From contig CAYRXE010000052.1 in NCBI GenBank assembly GCA_964428205.1, forward strand, positions 1-5,862: a DNA stretch of 5,862 bases. Direction: 5' to 3'. The position numbers and the translations under genes are program-made. Shown in pieces: positions 1-4,959 of the stretch; the stretch's first letter is position 1; each line of letters opens with the position of its first letter. The DNA comes from CAYRXE01 sp964428205. GTDB lineage: Bacteria > Patescibacteriota > Gracilibacteria > Peribacterales > Peribacteraceae. Below the pieces are notes generated by a model, which was not told the origin of the DNA, ran no database searches, and saw only the letters and a list, made by a program, of their open reading frames with translations.

Positions 1-387
1 TTCGATGATCTGCAGGAAATCATCAACGCATGTTTGGAAGTTCCCGAGTTCAAGTACTACGCAAAGAAGGGCAACCCACCCATCATCGTCAACGGTGCTC
101 CTGGTAACCGCCCAGGAAAAATTGTGGCTACAGAATTCACCGGAGGTACCAACGGTCCTGAGGACTTTATCGAGAAGCAGTCTCAGGCTGGAGTCGGCAC
201 CATCCTCGCCATGCACTTCACCGAAAAAGAAGTCGAAGAAGGTCGCAAGCACCACCTCAACCTCATCCAGTGCAGTCACATGGCCTCCGATGCCTGCGGC
301 GTGAACCTGCTCTTGGATAAGCTCCAGAAGGAAGAAAAGAACCTCAAGGTCATCGAGGTCTCGGGCTTTGTACGCTTCAAGCGCTAA
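1..387 (+). CDS. NIF3-like dinuclear-metal protein, C-terminal part (5' end outside window)
   Basis: The reading frame is open from base 1 to a TAA stop and gives 128 residues; the true start lies upstream. It resembles the C-terminal half of the NIF3 (NGG1p-interacting factor 3 / GTP cyclohydrolase I type 2 homolog) family, whose members bind two metal ions. The best sign is SHMASDACGVNLLLDKL: a histidine at 277-279 and an aspartate four residues later (289-291) match the H-x3-E/D metal-ligand pair near the family C-terminus, followed by the usual G-x-N-x-x-LD helix. A second segment, VGTILAMHFTEKEVEEGRKHH, fits the preceding strand and helix. It ends VSGFVRFKR. The family's biochemical role is unsettled, so no substrate is assigned. 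A hairpin terminator follows 18 bases after the stop. An ATG at 30-32 and a TTG at 34-36 are internal. Family assignment is fairly sure, function is not. Confidence 0.68.
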   Translation, partial: FDDLQEIINACLEVPEFKYYAKKGNPPIIVNGAPGNRPGKIVATEFTGGTNGPEDFIEKQSQAGVGTILAMHFTEKEVEEGRKHHLNLIQCSHMASDACGVNLLLDKLQKEEKNLKVIEVSGFVRFKR

Positions 388-405
388 ACAGGATCTAAAC
401 GGATA

Positions 406-433
406 GGGCGTTCCTGGCTACAGGACGCCTTTT
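406..433 (+). terminator. Rho-independent terminator after the NIF3-like gene
   Basis: GGCG-T-TCCTG, loop GCTA, CAGGA-CGCC: a nine-base-pair stem with one bulged T, running 407-429, with a possible G-U pair added at its base. TTTT follows at 430-433, then CTGT. It lies 18 bases past the TAA stop and upstream of the next gene's promoter-like sequence, so it separates the two plus-strand genes into different transcripts. Confidence 0.72.
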
Positions 434-451
434 CTGTAGATGGGAGGCTGA

Positions 452-480
452 TAGACTGGTTTTGGATTTAGCCCTACAAT
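452..480 (+). promoter_or_regulatory. Candidate sigma70-type promoter of the membrane-protein gene
   Basis: TAGACT (452-457, four of six matches to the -35 consensus) and TACAAT (475-480, five of six to the -10 consensus) are 17 bases apart, the ideal spacing. Transcription would start near 487, leaving about 14 untranslated bases before the ATG at 501. It sits just after the upstream terminator, where a promoter is needed. There is no Shine-Dalgarno sequence between it and the start codon. This is read by eye only. Confidence 0.42.
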
Positions 481-500
481 GAGCCCCTTTTGTTTAACCC

Positions 501-1385
501 ATGCCTAAACGCTCTCCTTTCTCGGTTCTGCGATTTGCCCGCGAGGCGCTCGCCTTCCTGCGTAAGCAATCAGCCCTGTGGCCGGTGACGATCCTCCTGA
601 TCGCCATCCCCTCCTTTGTGATGACGCTCGCTGGAAGACTGACCGAAGAAGGTAGCCCACTCCTACGCACGGGTGTGCCGGAATTTTTGGAACTCAATGA
701 TCCGCAGGGTTACTCCCTCGTGATCGCCGTTATTCTTCTCACCCTCCTCACTATGTGGGGTGCAGCAAGCATCATGATTGTGGGTCGTCGCATGATTGGA
801 AACCGCGCAGGTCGTGCTCGCACATCTGCATCGTCAGTAATGAAGGAATCTGCTCCGCTCGTCTTCCCCATCTTCTTCACGTCCATTATCCAGATGGCGC
901 ACGCGCTCCTCTGGTTCCTGCCTGCATTCGCTGCTGCTTTTGGCGCGTACATGATTGGCATCTCGATGGGCTGGAGCTTGGATTCGACCTTCCAGGGCAA
1001 CTTGTACTTTGTCGTCTTCCCACTCGTGGTGTGCCTCGCTGCTATCCCCGGCTTTGTGTACCTCATCCGCAGCGGCTTCTACAGCGTGGTACTGGTGGCC
1101 GAGGACTTGCGCTTCACACAGTCTCTCAAGAAGAGCAAAGAGGTCACCAAGGGCCGCTTCTGGACCACGCTTCGCTGCTTGATTGGCCTGATGATTCTGT
1201 TCGTCGTGCCACCGACCGCCCTCTCCCTCGCATTGGAATCCTTCACGCAAACATCCATCCCTGCCCTGCTCGTGGTGGACTTTGGTACGAACGTCGTGAG
1301 CGCGCTCTTCTCTGCTCCATTGATCCTCTCGGTTGTGCTCCTCTACGGAGCATTGAGGGACGCACCGAAATCGGTAAAAATCTGA
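501..1385 (+). CDS. Polytopic membrane protein of unknown function
   Basis: The protein has 294 residues and is strongly hydrophobic. Likely membrane segments lie near residues 27-46, 71-95, 118-139, 140-156, 168-190, 223-245 and 255-283, so six or seven helices, with short basic loops (GRRMIGNRAGRAR, and KKSKEVTKGRFW at 210-221). The latter, SLKKSKEVTKGRFW before the penultimate helix, is typical of loosely related bacterial integral membrane proteins annotated as DUF975-like or as the membrane domain of glycerophosphodiester phosphodiesterases. No catalytic motif or soluble domain is visible, so no function is given. The N-terminus MPKRSPFSVLRFAREALAFLR is basic and amphipathic and fits an inside start. 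The ATG at 501 has no Shine-Dalgarno sequence; a promoter-like sequence at 452-480 would give a very short leader. The gene is separated from its neighbours by a terminator upstream and a convergent inverted-repeat junction downstream, so it is probably transcribed alone. Confidence 0.78.
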   Translation: MPKRSPFSVLRFAREALAFLRKQSALWPVTILLIAIPSFVMTLAGRLTEEGSPLLRTGVPEFLELNDPQGYSLVIAVILLTLLTMWGAASIMIVGRRMIGNRAGRARTSASSVMKESAPLVFPIFFTSIIQMAHALLWFLPAFAAAFGAYMIGISMGWSLDSTFQGNLYFVVFPLVVCLAAIPGFVYLIRSGFYSVVLVAEDLRFTQSLKKSKEVTKGRFWTTLRCLIGLMILFVVPPTALSLALESFTQTSIPALLVVDFGTNVVSALFSAPLILSVVLLYGALRDAPKSVKI

Positions 1386-1475
1386 GGAGATGAGGAAATG
1401 AAGAATTGAGGAAACGATGATTTCTAGATATGCAAAAATCCTCATTTCCTAAGCTCCTCACCTCATCATTTCCTC
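1376..1475 (-). repeat. Composite inverted repeat at the 3' end of rplT, probable terminator
   Basis: Two pairs of inverted arms interleave. Arm A (1384-1401) matches the reverse complement of A' (1442-1459) at 15 of 18 positions. Arm B (1408-1420, GAGGAAACGATGA) matches the reverse complement of B' (1463-1475) at 12 of 13. The left side is purine-rich on the plus strand, the right side pyrimidine-rich, with an AT-rich centre (1421-1441). B' ends one base short of the rplT stop codon. Read on the minus strand, the element is followed within three bases by TTTTT (1380-1376), inside the last codons of the convergent membrane-protein gene. A terminator for the infC-rpmI-rplT operon is the simplest reading. 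The repeat is seen; its function is inferred. Confidence 0.55.
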
Positions 1476-1476
1476 C

Positions 1477-1824
1477 TTAGAGAACGCCTGCTTCCTTCAT
1501 CACTGCCTCGAAGGCGGCTGGCTCGTGGATAGCGAGTTCGCTCAATACCTTGCGGTTGAGAGCGATCTTCTTCACTTCGAGAGCCTTGATGAACTGCGAG
1601 TAGCGAACACCCTTGGCGCGCAGAGCGGCGTTGATGCGCACGATCCAGAGGCTGCGGAAGTCACCCTTCTTCAGCTTGCGGTCGCGGTAGGCGTTTACAC
1701 CAGCGCGGATCACGGCTTCATTTGCCTTCTTGAATGTGGAACCGCGCATGCTGCGGTAACCCTTCGCAAGAGTGCGAATCTTTTTGTGACGACGGTGCCG
1801 AACAATTCCACGTTTGACGCGCAT
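1477..1824 (-). CDS. rplT: 50S ribosomal protein L20
   Basis: The 115-residue protein is a full-length L20, an early-assembly 23S rRNA-binding protein of the large subunit. Family signatures in order are the basic N-terminal arm MRVKRGIVRHRRHKKIRTLAKGY (1-23), the AVIRAGVNAYRDRKLKKGDFR helix region (37-57), LWIVRINAALRAKGVRYSQFI (59-79) and the C-terminal LNRKVLSELAIHEPAAFEAVM (89-109). The N-terminus is one residue shorter than the common MARVKRG form. It is the last gene of infC-rpmI-rplT, the standard bacterial order, and starts three bases after the rpmI stop (TAA ACC ATG). That spacing suggests translational coupling, since no Shine-Dalgarno sequence precedes it. In other bacteria L20 represses this operon by binding its mRNA; whether it does so here is unknown. 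Confidence 0.97.
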   Translation of the reverse strand: MRVKRGIVRHRRHKKIRTLAKGYRSMRGSTFKKANEAVIRAGVNAYRDRKLKKGDFRSLWIVRINAALRAKGVRYSQFIKALEVKKIALNRKVLSELAIHEPAAFEAVMKEAGVL

Positions 1825-1827
1825 GGT

Positions 1828-2022
1828 TTAAAGGTGAGGGACGAGAGCGGAGAGACGCTTGATGTCCGTGCGGTGAGCAAGGACAGTGCGTGGTAAGCGC
1901 TTCTGGCGCTTGTTCTTCTGTTGCAAGAGGTGCTTGCGGCCGCGGCGGTTGAACGCCAGCTTTCCGGACCCCGTACGACGGAGTCGCTTCTTTGCGCCGC
2001 TGTGTGACTTCATCTTAGGCAT
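1828..2022 (-). CDS. rpmI: 50S ribosomal protein L35
   Basis: The 64-residue protein matches L35 over its whole length: MPKMKSHSGAKKRLRRTGSGK at the start, then a very basic middle with GRKHLLQQKNKRQKR, ending TDIKRLSALVPHL. The ATG at 2022-2020 is chosen because MPKMK is the conserved L35 N-terminus; the frame stays open further upstream, but the extra residues do not resemble the family and would come from the infC-rpmI spacer. There is no Shine-Dalgarno sequence before this ATG; the preceding bases are CTCTGACCTCA. A small hairpin (2041-2056) lies 18 bases upstream. It is the middle gene of the operon, 102 bases after infC and three bases before rplT. Confidence 0.96.
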   Translation of the reverse strand: MPKMKSHSGAKKRLRRTGSGKLAFNRRGRKHLLQQKNKRQKRLPRTVLAHRTDIKRLSALVPHL

Positions 2023-2040
2023 TGAGGTCAGAGAAAAGGT

Positions 2041-2097
2041 CAATCCGGAGGGATTGGACGCGGAAGTGTAGCAGGTGAAGCAAAGCTTGCAAACCTG
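2041..2097 (-). promoter_or_regulatory. Two hairpins in the infC-rpmI spacer mRNA (candidate control element)
   Basis: On the minus-strand transcript the 102-base spacer can fold twice. The first is CAGGT, internal loop, GCAA-GCT-TTGC, internal loop, ACCTG (2097-2072), nine base pairs with a 2x3 internal loop. The second is CAATCC-CTCC-GGATTG (2056-2041), six base pairs with a four-base loop, ending 18 bases before the rpmI ATG. Neither is followed by a T-run, so they are not terminators. In several bacteria L20 binds spacer or leader RNA in this operon, which makes this a plausible site, but I cannot see a clear L20-binding motif. Confidence 0.25.
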
Positions 2098-2124
2098 ACT
2101 TGCAGCACAATCCCGCAATCCTGC

Positions 2125-2670
2125 TTACTTCTGCTTTGGGCGCAGGATAGCGAAAAACTGGTCTCCTTGGCGTTTCACATCCTGCTCAAGCTCAGCGACG
2201 TCCATGATGCCCTTGATGAGGTCCTTGAGTTTGGCGATGGCGAAGTCCTTATTGGCCAATTCACGACCACGGAGCCTCACGGTGAATTTCACGAGGTCGC
2301 GGTCAGCCAAGAACTCGCGAGCGCGGTCTGCGAGACGGTTGAGGTCGTGGGTGTCGGTGCGGAATCCGAAGCGAAGCATTTTTACTTCTGTCTGCTTGCT
2401 GTGCGCCTTCTGCTTTTTTTCTTTCTTCTGGAGCTGGTAAAGGAAGTGCCCAAAGTCTCCAAGCTTCACCACAGGCGGAACTGCCTTAGGCGACACTTCG
2501 ATGAGATCGGTCTCGGCAGCTTTTGCACGTGCAAGAGCCTCGGACGTAGGCATGACTTCTGTTTCGCCCTCTTCGTTGATGAGCATGACTTCAGGAACAT
2601 TGATCTGTTCGTTCATGCGAGGACGCTTCTCGATGGGCTTTTGGAATGACGGCTTGTGACGCTGACGCAA
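2125..2670 (-). CDS. infC: Translation initiation factor IF-3
   Basis: The 181-residue protein is a full IF-3. The N-domain begins at MNEQINVPEVMLINEEGE (19-36) and continues through ARAKAAETDLIEVSPKAVPPVVKLGDFGHFLYQLQKKEKK in short blocks (48-86). A lysine-rich linker follows, then the C-domain with VKMLRFGFRTDTHDL (96-110), DLVKFTVRLRGREL (125-138) and a final FFAILRPKQ. IF-3 binds the 30S subunit, prevents premature 50S joining and checks the start codon. The start is uncertain. TTG at 2670-2668 gives a basic leader (RQRHKPSFQKPIEKRPR) like other IF-3s and lies about 18 bases after the start point predicted from the promoter at 2695-2723. ATG at 2616-2614 would begin exactly at the conserved NEQI block. 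An ATT at 2697-2695 recalls the AUU start of E. coli infC but coincides with the candidate -10 box. It is first in the infC-rpmI-rplT operon. Confidence 0.95.
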   Translation of the reverse strand: MRQRHKPSFQKPIEKRPRMNEQINVPEVMLINEEGETEVMPTSEALARAKAAETDLIEVSPKAVPPVVKLGDFGHFLYQLQKKEKKQKAHSKQTEVKMLRFGFRTDTHDLNRLADRAREFLADRDLVKFTVRLRGRELANKDFAIAKLKDLIKGIMDVAELEQDVKRQGDQFFAILRPKQK

Positions 2671-2694
2671 AAAGAAATTGGGGAAATCCAGGGC

Positions 2695-2723
2695 AATATA
2701 CAGCCTTTTGCCATTTTGAACAA
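2695..2723 (-). promoter_or_regulatory. Candidate promoter of the infC-rpmI-rplT operon
   Basis: On the minus strand TTGTTC (2723-2718) and TATATT (2700-2695, five of six to the -10 consensus) are exactly 17 bases apart. The -35 box matches only its TTG. The site lies between the 3' inverted repeat of the upstream pilus-type operon and infC, where an operon promoter is expected. The predicted transcript would begin near 2688, about 18 bases before the TTG start. Confidence 0.42.
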
Positions 2724-2724
2724 G

Positions 2725-2807
2725 AAAAGAGCTGAGAGCTGAGTGATGAACGATGAGTAAATATCGGATCTTCTGTTCAGCTCTCTACACTCATCACTCA
2801 GCTCTCA
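2725..2807 (-). repeat. Composite inverted repeat at the 3' end of the PilO-like gene, probable terminator
   Basis: TGAGAGCTGAGTGATGA (2733-2749) is a perfect 17-base inverted match to 2791-2807, with 41 bases between. A second pair, AGAGCTGA (2728-2735) and TCAGCTCT (2777-2784), interleaves with it, so the arm order is A-B-A'-B'. A third seven-base pair (2752-2758 with 2789-2795) competes with the main stem. The right arm contains the stop codon of the PilO-like gene (TGA, 2796-2794). Read on the minus strand, TTTT then CTTG follows the left edge at once (2728-2725). This suits a terminator of the pilus-type operon. The repeat is directly seen; its role is inferred. Confidence 0.6.
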
Positions 2808-3675
2808 CGAAGGTCTCCATCTGCACGGTGACCTCCTGGAATCCCCCATCCCCCACTGGGTTCATGGAGAAATTTTTAAGAAGCAGGAACGGGCTTGGCC
2901 ACAGTCCCTTCTGTGCGAGCTCCTTACCGGTATCACCCTGCAAGAACTGCTGTGCCTCTGGTAGGAGTGACGACTTGTAGACCGTGTGGAAGACATCGCG
3001 GAAGCCTTCGGCACCCACAACGTTGAGCAAACGATCTTCATACACGCGTGGTTGCTCAGCGTATGCGCGCAGGTCAGTTGCGAGGAACTGTTCCAGCGCG
3101 ACAATATCTGCGGGGTGCGTGGCCTCGAGCGGACGCAGGAGATCTTGGAGCGCACTGCTTGGGAGGGCATCCGAAACCGTGAGGAGGCCCGAGAGACGGA
3201 GCATGGTGATGAGAGACGAAACACCCTGCGTGCTTACGGTGAATGTTGCTTGGACGGGCGCACGTTGAATATCGGAATCGCCTGCTTCGAGTGCCCCAAT
3301 GGTGACCCTATTTGCCCCACGTGCGAGCTTGCGACTTTCGAGCACGTTACGCACGGCATCCATGTACCCAATCACGCGCTCACGCTGGAGGGTGTCTGGG
3401 AACACGAAGACATTCAGGCGTTCCTCTTGGGATCCGTTGCGCAATTCCTTTTGCACTTCGGAGAGCTGTACCTCGGCCGTGAGGAGATTGAGACGACGTT
3501 CTAACTGCGGAAGTTCTGCAGCGAGTGGCAAACCCTGTTCGCGCAGCTCCGTCATGCTGTTTGCGTGCATGCGCATGCCTACAGCGGTGGACGCCAAGAG
3601 TGCCAATGCCAGGAACCACCTCAAGTACGCACGCTTGATGCTCGGAGCGCCGCTGATGAGGAAGGCAAGAATCAT
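2794..3675 (-). CDS. PilO-like single-pass inner-membrane protein
   Basis: The protein has 293 residues. A short cytoplasmic start with basic residues (SIKRAYLRW) is followed by one membrane segment (about 19-35), then a charged, heptad-like stretch (43-80, ending SEVQKELRNGSQEERLNV) and a soluble region. Membrane helix, coiled coil and then a small alpha/beta domain (VQATFTVSTQGVSSLITMLRLSGLLTVSDAL, about 141-171, with a strand-helix-strand feel) is the PilO plan of type IV pilus alignment complexes. Pairing with a PilN-like gene directly upstream, with an ATGA overlap at 3675-3672, supports this. It is longer than usual PilO proteins (about 200 residues): residues 172-293 form an extra C-terminal part I do not recognise. 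Sequence identity to PilO is not evident by eye, so the name rests on architecture and context. No Shine-Dalgarno sequence precedes the ATG; coupling to the upstream gene is likely. Confidence 0.6.
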   Translation of the reverse strand: MILAFLISGAPSIKRAYLRWFLALALLASTAVGMRMHANSMTELREQGLPLAAELPQLERRLNLLTAEVQLSEVQKELRNGSQEERLNVFVFPDTLQRERVIGYMDAVRNVLESRKLARGANRVTIGALEAGDSDIQRAPVQATFTVSTQGVSSLITMLRLSGLLTVSDALPSSALQDLLRPLEATHPADIVALEQFLATDLRAYAEQPRVYEDRLLNVVGAEGFRDVFHTVYKSSLLPEAQQFLQGDTGKELAQKGLWPSPFLLLKNFSMNPVGDGGFQEVTVQMETFVRAE

Positions 3676-4277
3676 TGGAGAGTGATGGTCACAGCAAAGG
3701 GTGAGAAGTCTCCAATACGTGGATCTGAACTTCTCGTGAAAGGCACAGGTGAAAGCGATGCAACTCCTGGGAGTTTGGCGAGACTATCGAGAAAGCCTGC
3801 GAGCACGGTCATGCTTTGCGTACCGCTGTTACGTACATCTCCTGTAAGCGTGATGGTGTGCGTAGCAGGATCGAACTGTTGACTGGAAAAATGCAGTACG
3901 TGATCCGTTCCAGATACATCACTAATAACACGCTGAACGTCATTCCACAGGTGAAGCACACCCCACACACTTTGGTCTTCTTTGAGTGCGGCGTAGGTCG
4001 CATGTTGTACAGGCACTACGAGTTCGCCGCGTTTGGTTTCGGCTGCGGTCACTTGATGGAGGAGATCTGCTTTGAGTGACGGAAGTTCATGGACAGAATA
4101 ATTCGCACCCAAGACTTCGACGGTCGAAAAGCGAGGGAGAATCCACAACACGGACGCCCACACCATCGCCGCAAAGACGATGGAGAACGTGAGCACGTAT
4201 CCACCCGTGCGATCGAACGCGTGAAGGATGTGTCTGGGCTCTGTAACTGCCGGGGCTTGTGTGGGTGTTTCGAACAT
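3672..4277 (-). CDS. PilN-like single-pass inner-membrane protein
   Basis: The protein has 201 residues: a 26-residue cytoplasmic tail, one membrane segment (about 27-48, GYVLTFSIVFAAMVWASVLW), a helical linker with SLKADLLHQVTAAETKRGEL, and a C-terminal alpha/beta domain. The end of that domain, ITLTGDVRNSG then MTVLAGFLDSLAKLPGVASL and FSPFAVTITL, has the strand, helix, strand pattern of PilN (fimbrial assembly) domains: a beta-strand with a glycine, a helix scanning a partner, a closing strand. PilN and PilO dimerise in the inner membrane and link the pilus motor to the outer parts; here only this pair is present. It is the first gene of the two-gene operon, has the only clear Shine-Dalgarno start in the window (AGGAGA, seven bases before ATG) and faces the exported cysteine-rich gene across a 123-base divergent region. 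A general secretion pathway L/M-type role is an alternative. Confidence 0.62.
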   Translation of the reverse strand: MFETPTQAPAVTEPRHILHAFDRTGGYVLTFSIVFAAMVWASVLWILPRFSTVEVLGANYSVHELPSLKADLLHQVTAAETKRGELVVPVQHATYAALKEDQSVWGVLHLWNDVQRVISDVSGTDHVLHFSSQQFDPATHTITLTGDVRNSGTQSMTVLAGFLDSLAKLPGVASLSPVPFTRSSDPRIGDFSPFAVTITLQ

Positions 4278-4284
4278 GGACTTT

Positions 4285-4297
4285 TCTCCTAATTATA
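4285..4297 (-). promoter_or_regulatory. Shine-Dalgarno sequence and overlapping TATAAT box of the PilN-like gene
   Basis: On the minus strand AGGAGA (4290-4285) lies seven bases before the ATG at 4277, a textbook ribosome site. Immediately upstream is a perfect TATAAT (4297-4292), with a weak TGGAAC (4320-4315) 17 bases before it. If the TATAAT were used, transcription would start near 4285 and the transcript would lack the Shine-Dalgarno sequence. So the ribosome site is the safer call, and the true promoter may lie further upstream. Confidence 0.5.
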
Positions 4298-4400
4298 GCC
4301 GAAAATCGACATTCGTTCCAGATGTTTAGGTACTAGCAGATAACAATTGTCTGGTGGTGCAATTTCACTCTAAAACACAGCAGCATAATAATCTGGCCCT

Positions 4401-4877
4401 ATGAAATACCACCTTCTTACTCTCAGTCTCACAGCCGCTTTCTGTACGTATGTGGGTTTTAGTTTTCAGGGAGTCATTGACGCTCCATCTATCGCCAGTG
4501 CAAGCGAATTAAGCTCAGCTGTTTCTTCGGCAATGTACTGTTGCACGCAGGATAATTTTTGCAGACACACAACGGACGGAGTGACTGGCTCCGATACAAC
4601 ATCCTCTCCGTGTCTTACGCCGGGATACTACGGCTCTGATGCCCGATGCGGGGGTCAGTGTGCAGTGCCTCTACGTAAATACGTGTGTTGCATACGAGCA
4701 TCTGATCTAAAAGGGGTATGCTTAAATAGCGCACCCGGGGTTCCTTGGAACGAACAATGCCTCGGCCAGGAATATACATCCGGTTATCCCTGGTCGCAGT
4801 ACAGCACCGCAACCGAATGTCAGGCAAAATGTGAGAATGTGTACCATACAGAAATTCCGACAACACCGAATCCATGA
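4401..4877 (+). CDS. Exported cysteine-rich protein with two six-cysteine modules
   Basis: The protein has 158 residues. The N-terminus (MKYHLLTLSLTAAFCTYVGFSF) is a signal-peptide-like or anchor helix; a cut after ASA at residue 34 is possible. The rest has twelve cysteines and no lysine-rich or membrane segment. They form two modules with the same order CC...C...C...C-x3-C: C47, C48, C54, C71, C83, C87, then C96, C97, C107, C120, C140, C144. Spacings are 5, 16, 11, 3 and 9, 12, 19, 3. Aromatic and glycine-rich stretches (PGYYGS, SGYPWSQY) precede the final C-x3-C pair in each. An even number of cysteines in an exported protein suggests six disulfides. The tail EIPTTPNP is proline/threonine-rich. 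I do not recognise the family; a small surface or secreted protein of unknown role is all that can be said. The ATG has no Shine-Dalgarno sequence. A terminator follows 28 bases after the stop, so the gene stands alone. Confidence 0.7.
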   Translation: MKYHLLTLSLTAAFCTYVGFSFQGVIDAPSIASASELSSAVSSAMYCCTQDNFCRHTTDGVTGSDTTSSPCLTPGYYGSDARCGGQCAVPLRKYVCCIRASDLKGVCLNSAPGVPWNEQCLGQEYTSGYPWSQYSTATECQAKCENVYHTEIPTTPNP

Positions 4878-4905
4878 TGGAAGCCGCATCGAGATATATA
4901 GACGA

Positions 4906-4929
4906 AGCCCGCTCGAGCGGGCTTTTTTT
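4906..4929 (+). terminator. Strong Rho-independent terminator after the cysteine-rich gene
   Basis: AGCCCGC-TCGA-GCGGGCT (4906-4923) is a perfect 18-base palindrome with a seven-base-pair GC-rich stem and a four-base loop, running straight into seven Ts (4923-4929). There is no matching A-run on its left, so it acts on plus-strand transcripts only. It isolates the cysteine-rich gene from prfB. Confidence 0.92.
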
Positions 4930-4953
4930 ATATCCTGCAAGACGCAAATACGA

Positions 4954-4959
4954 TATAAT
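4954..4959 (+). promoter_or_regulatory. Candidate -10 box of prfB
   Basis: A perfect TATAAT lies 22 bases before the prfB ATG and just after the upstream terminator. No convincing -35 box is seen at 16-18 bases (the sequence there is TATCCT). Transcription would start near 4966, giving a leader of about 15 bases that is pyrimidine-rich (CCTATTTCCCCCTTCCC) and has no Shine-Dalgarno sequence. Confidence 0.42.

Noticed and set aside
1525..1896. Long plus-strand open frame opposite rplT and rpmI
   Set aside because: Its translation has no family resemblance, and the opposite strand encodes unmistakable L20 and L35.
2023..2118. Longer L35 start within the infC-rpmI spacer
   Set aside because: The added 32 residues do not resemble L35, whose conserved N-terminus is MPKMK.
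2167..2649. 160-codon plus-strand open frame opposite infC
   Set aside because: It is the mirror of the IF-3 coding sequence; its phenylalanine/leucine runs come from the lysine-rich linker of IF-3 read on the other strand.
2725..2807. Insertion sequence or transposon end
   Set aside because: No transposase, no target-site duplication, and the arms enclose only 41 bases; a terminator-like or structured RNA element fits better.
2986..3504. 172-codon plus-strand open frame opposite the PilO-like gene
   Set aside because: The minus-strand frame has a membrane helix, a coiled coil and operon overlap with its neighbour; the plus frame has no start signal and no recognisable domain.
4401..4460. 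Lipoprotein signal around Cys15 of the cysteine-rich protein
   Set aside because: The residues before it are T-A-A-F; phenylalanine just before the cysteine and its place within the hydrophobic core do not fit a lipobox.
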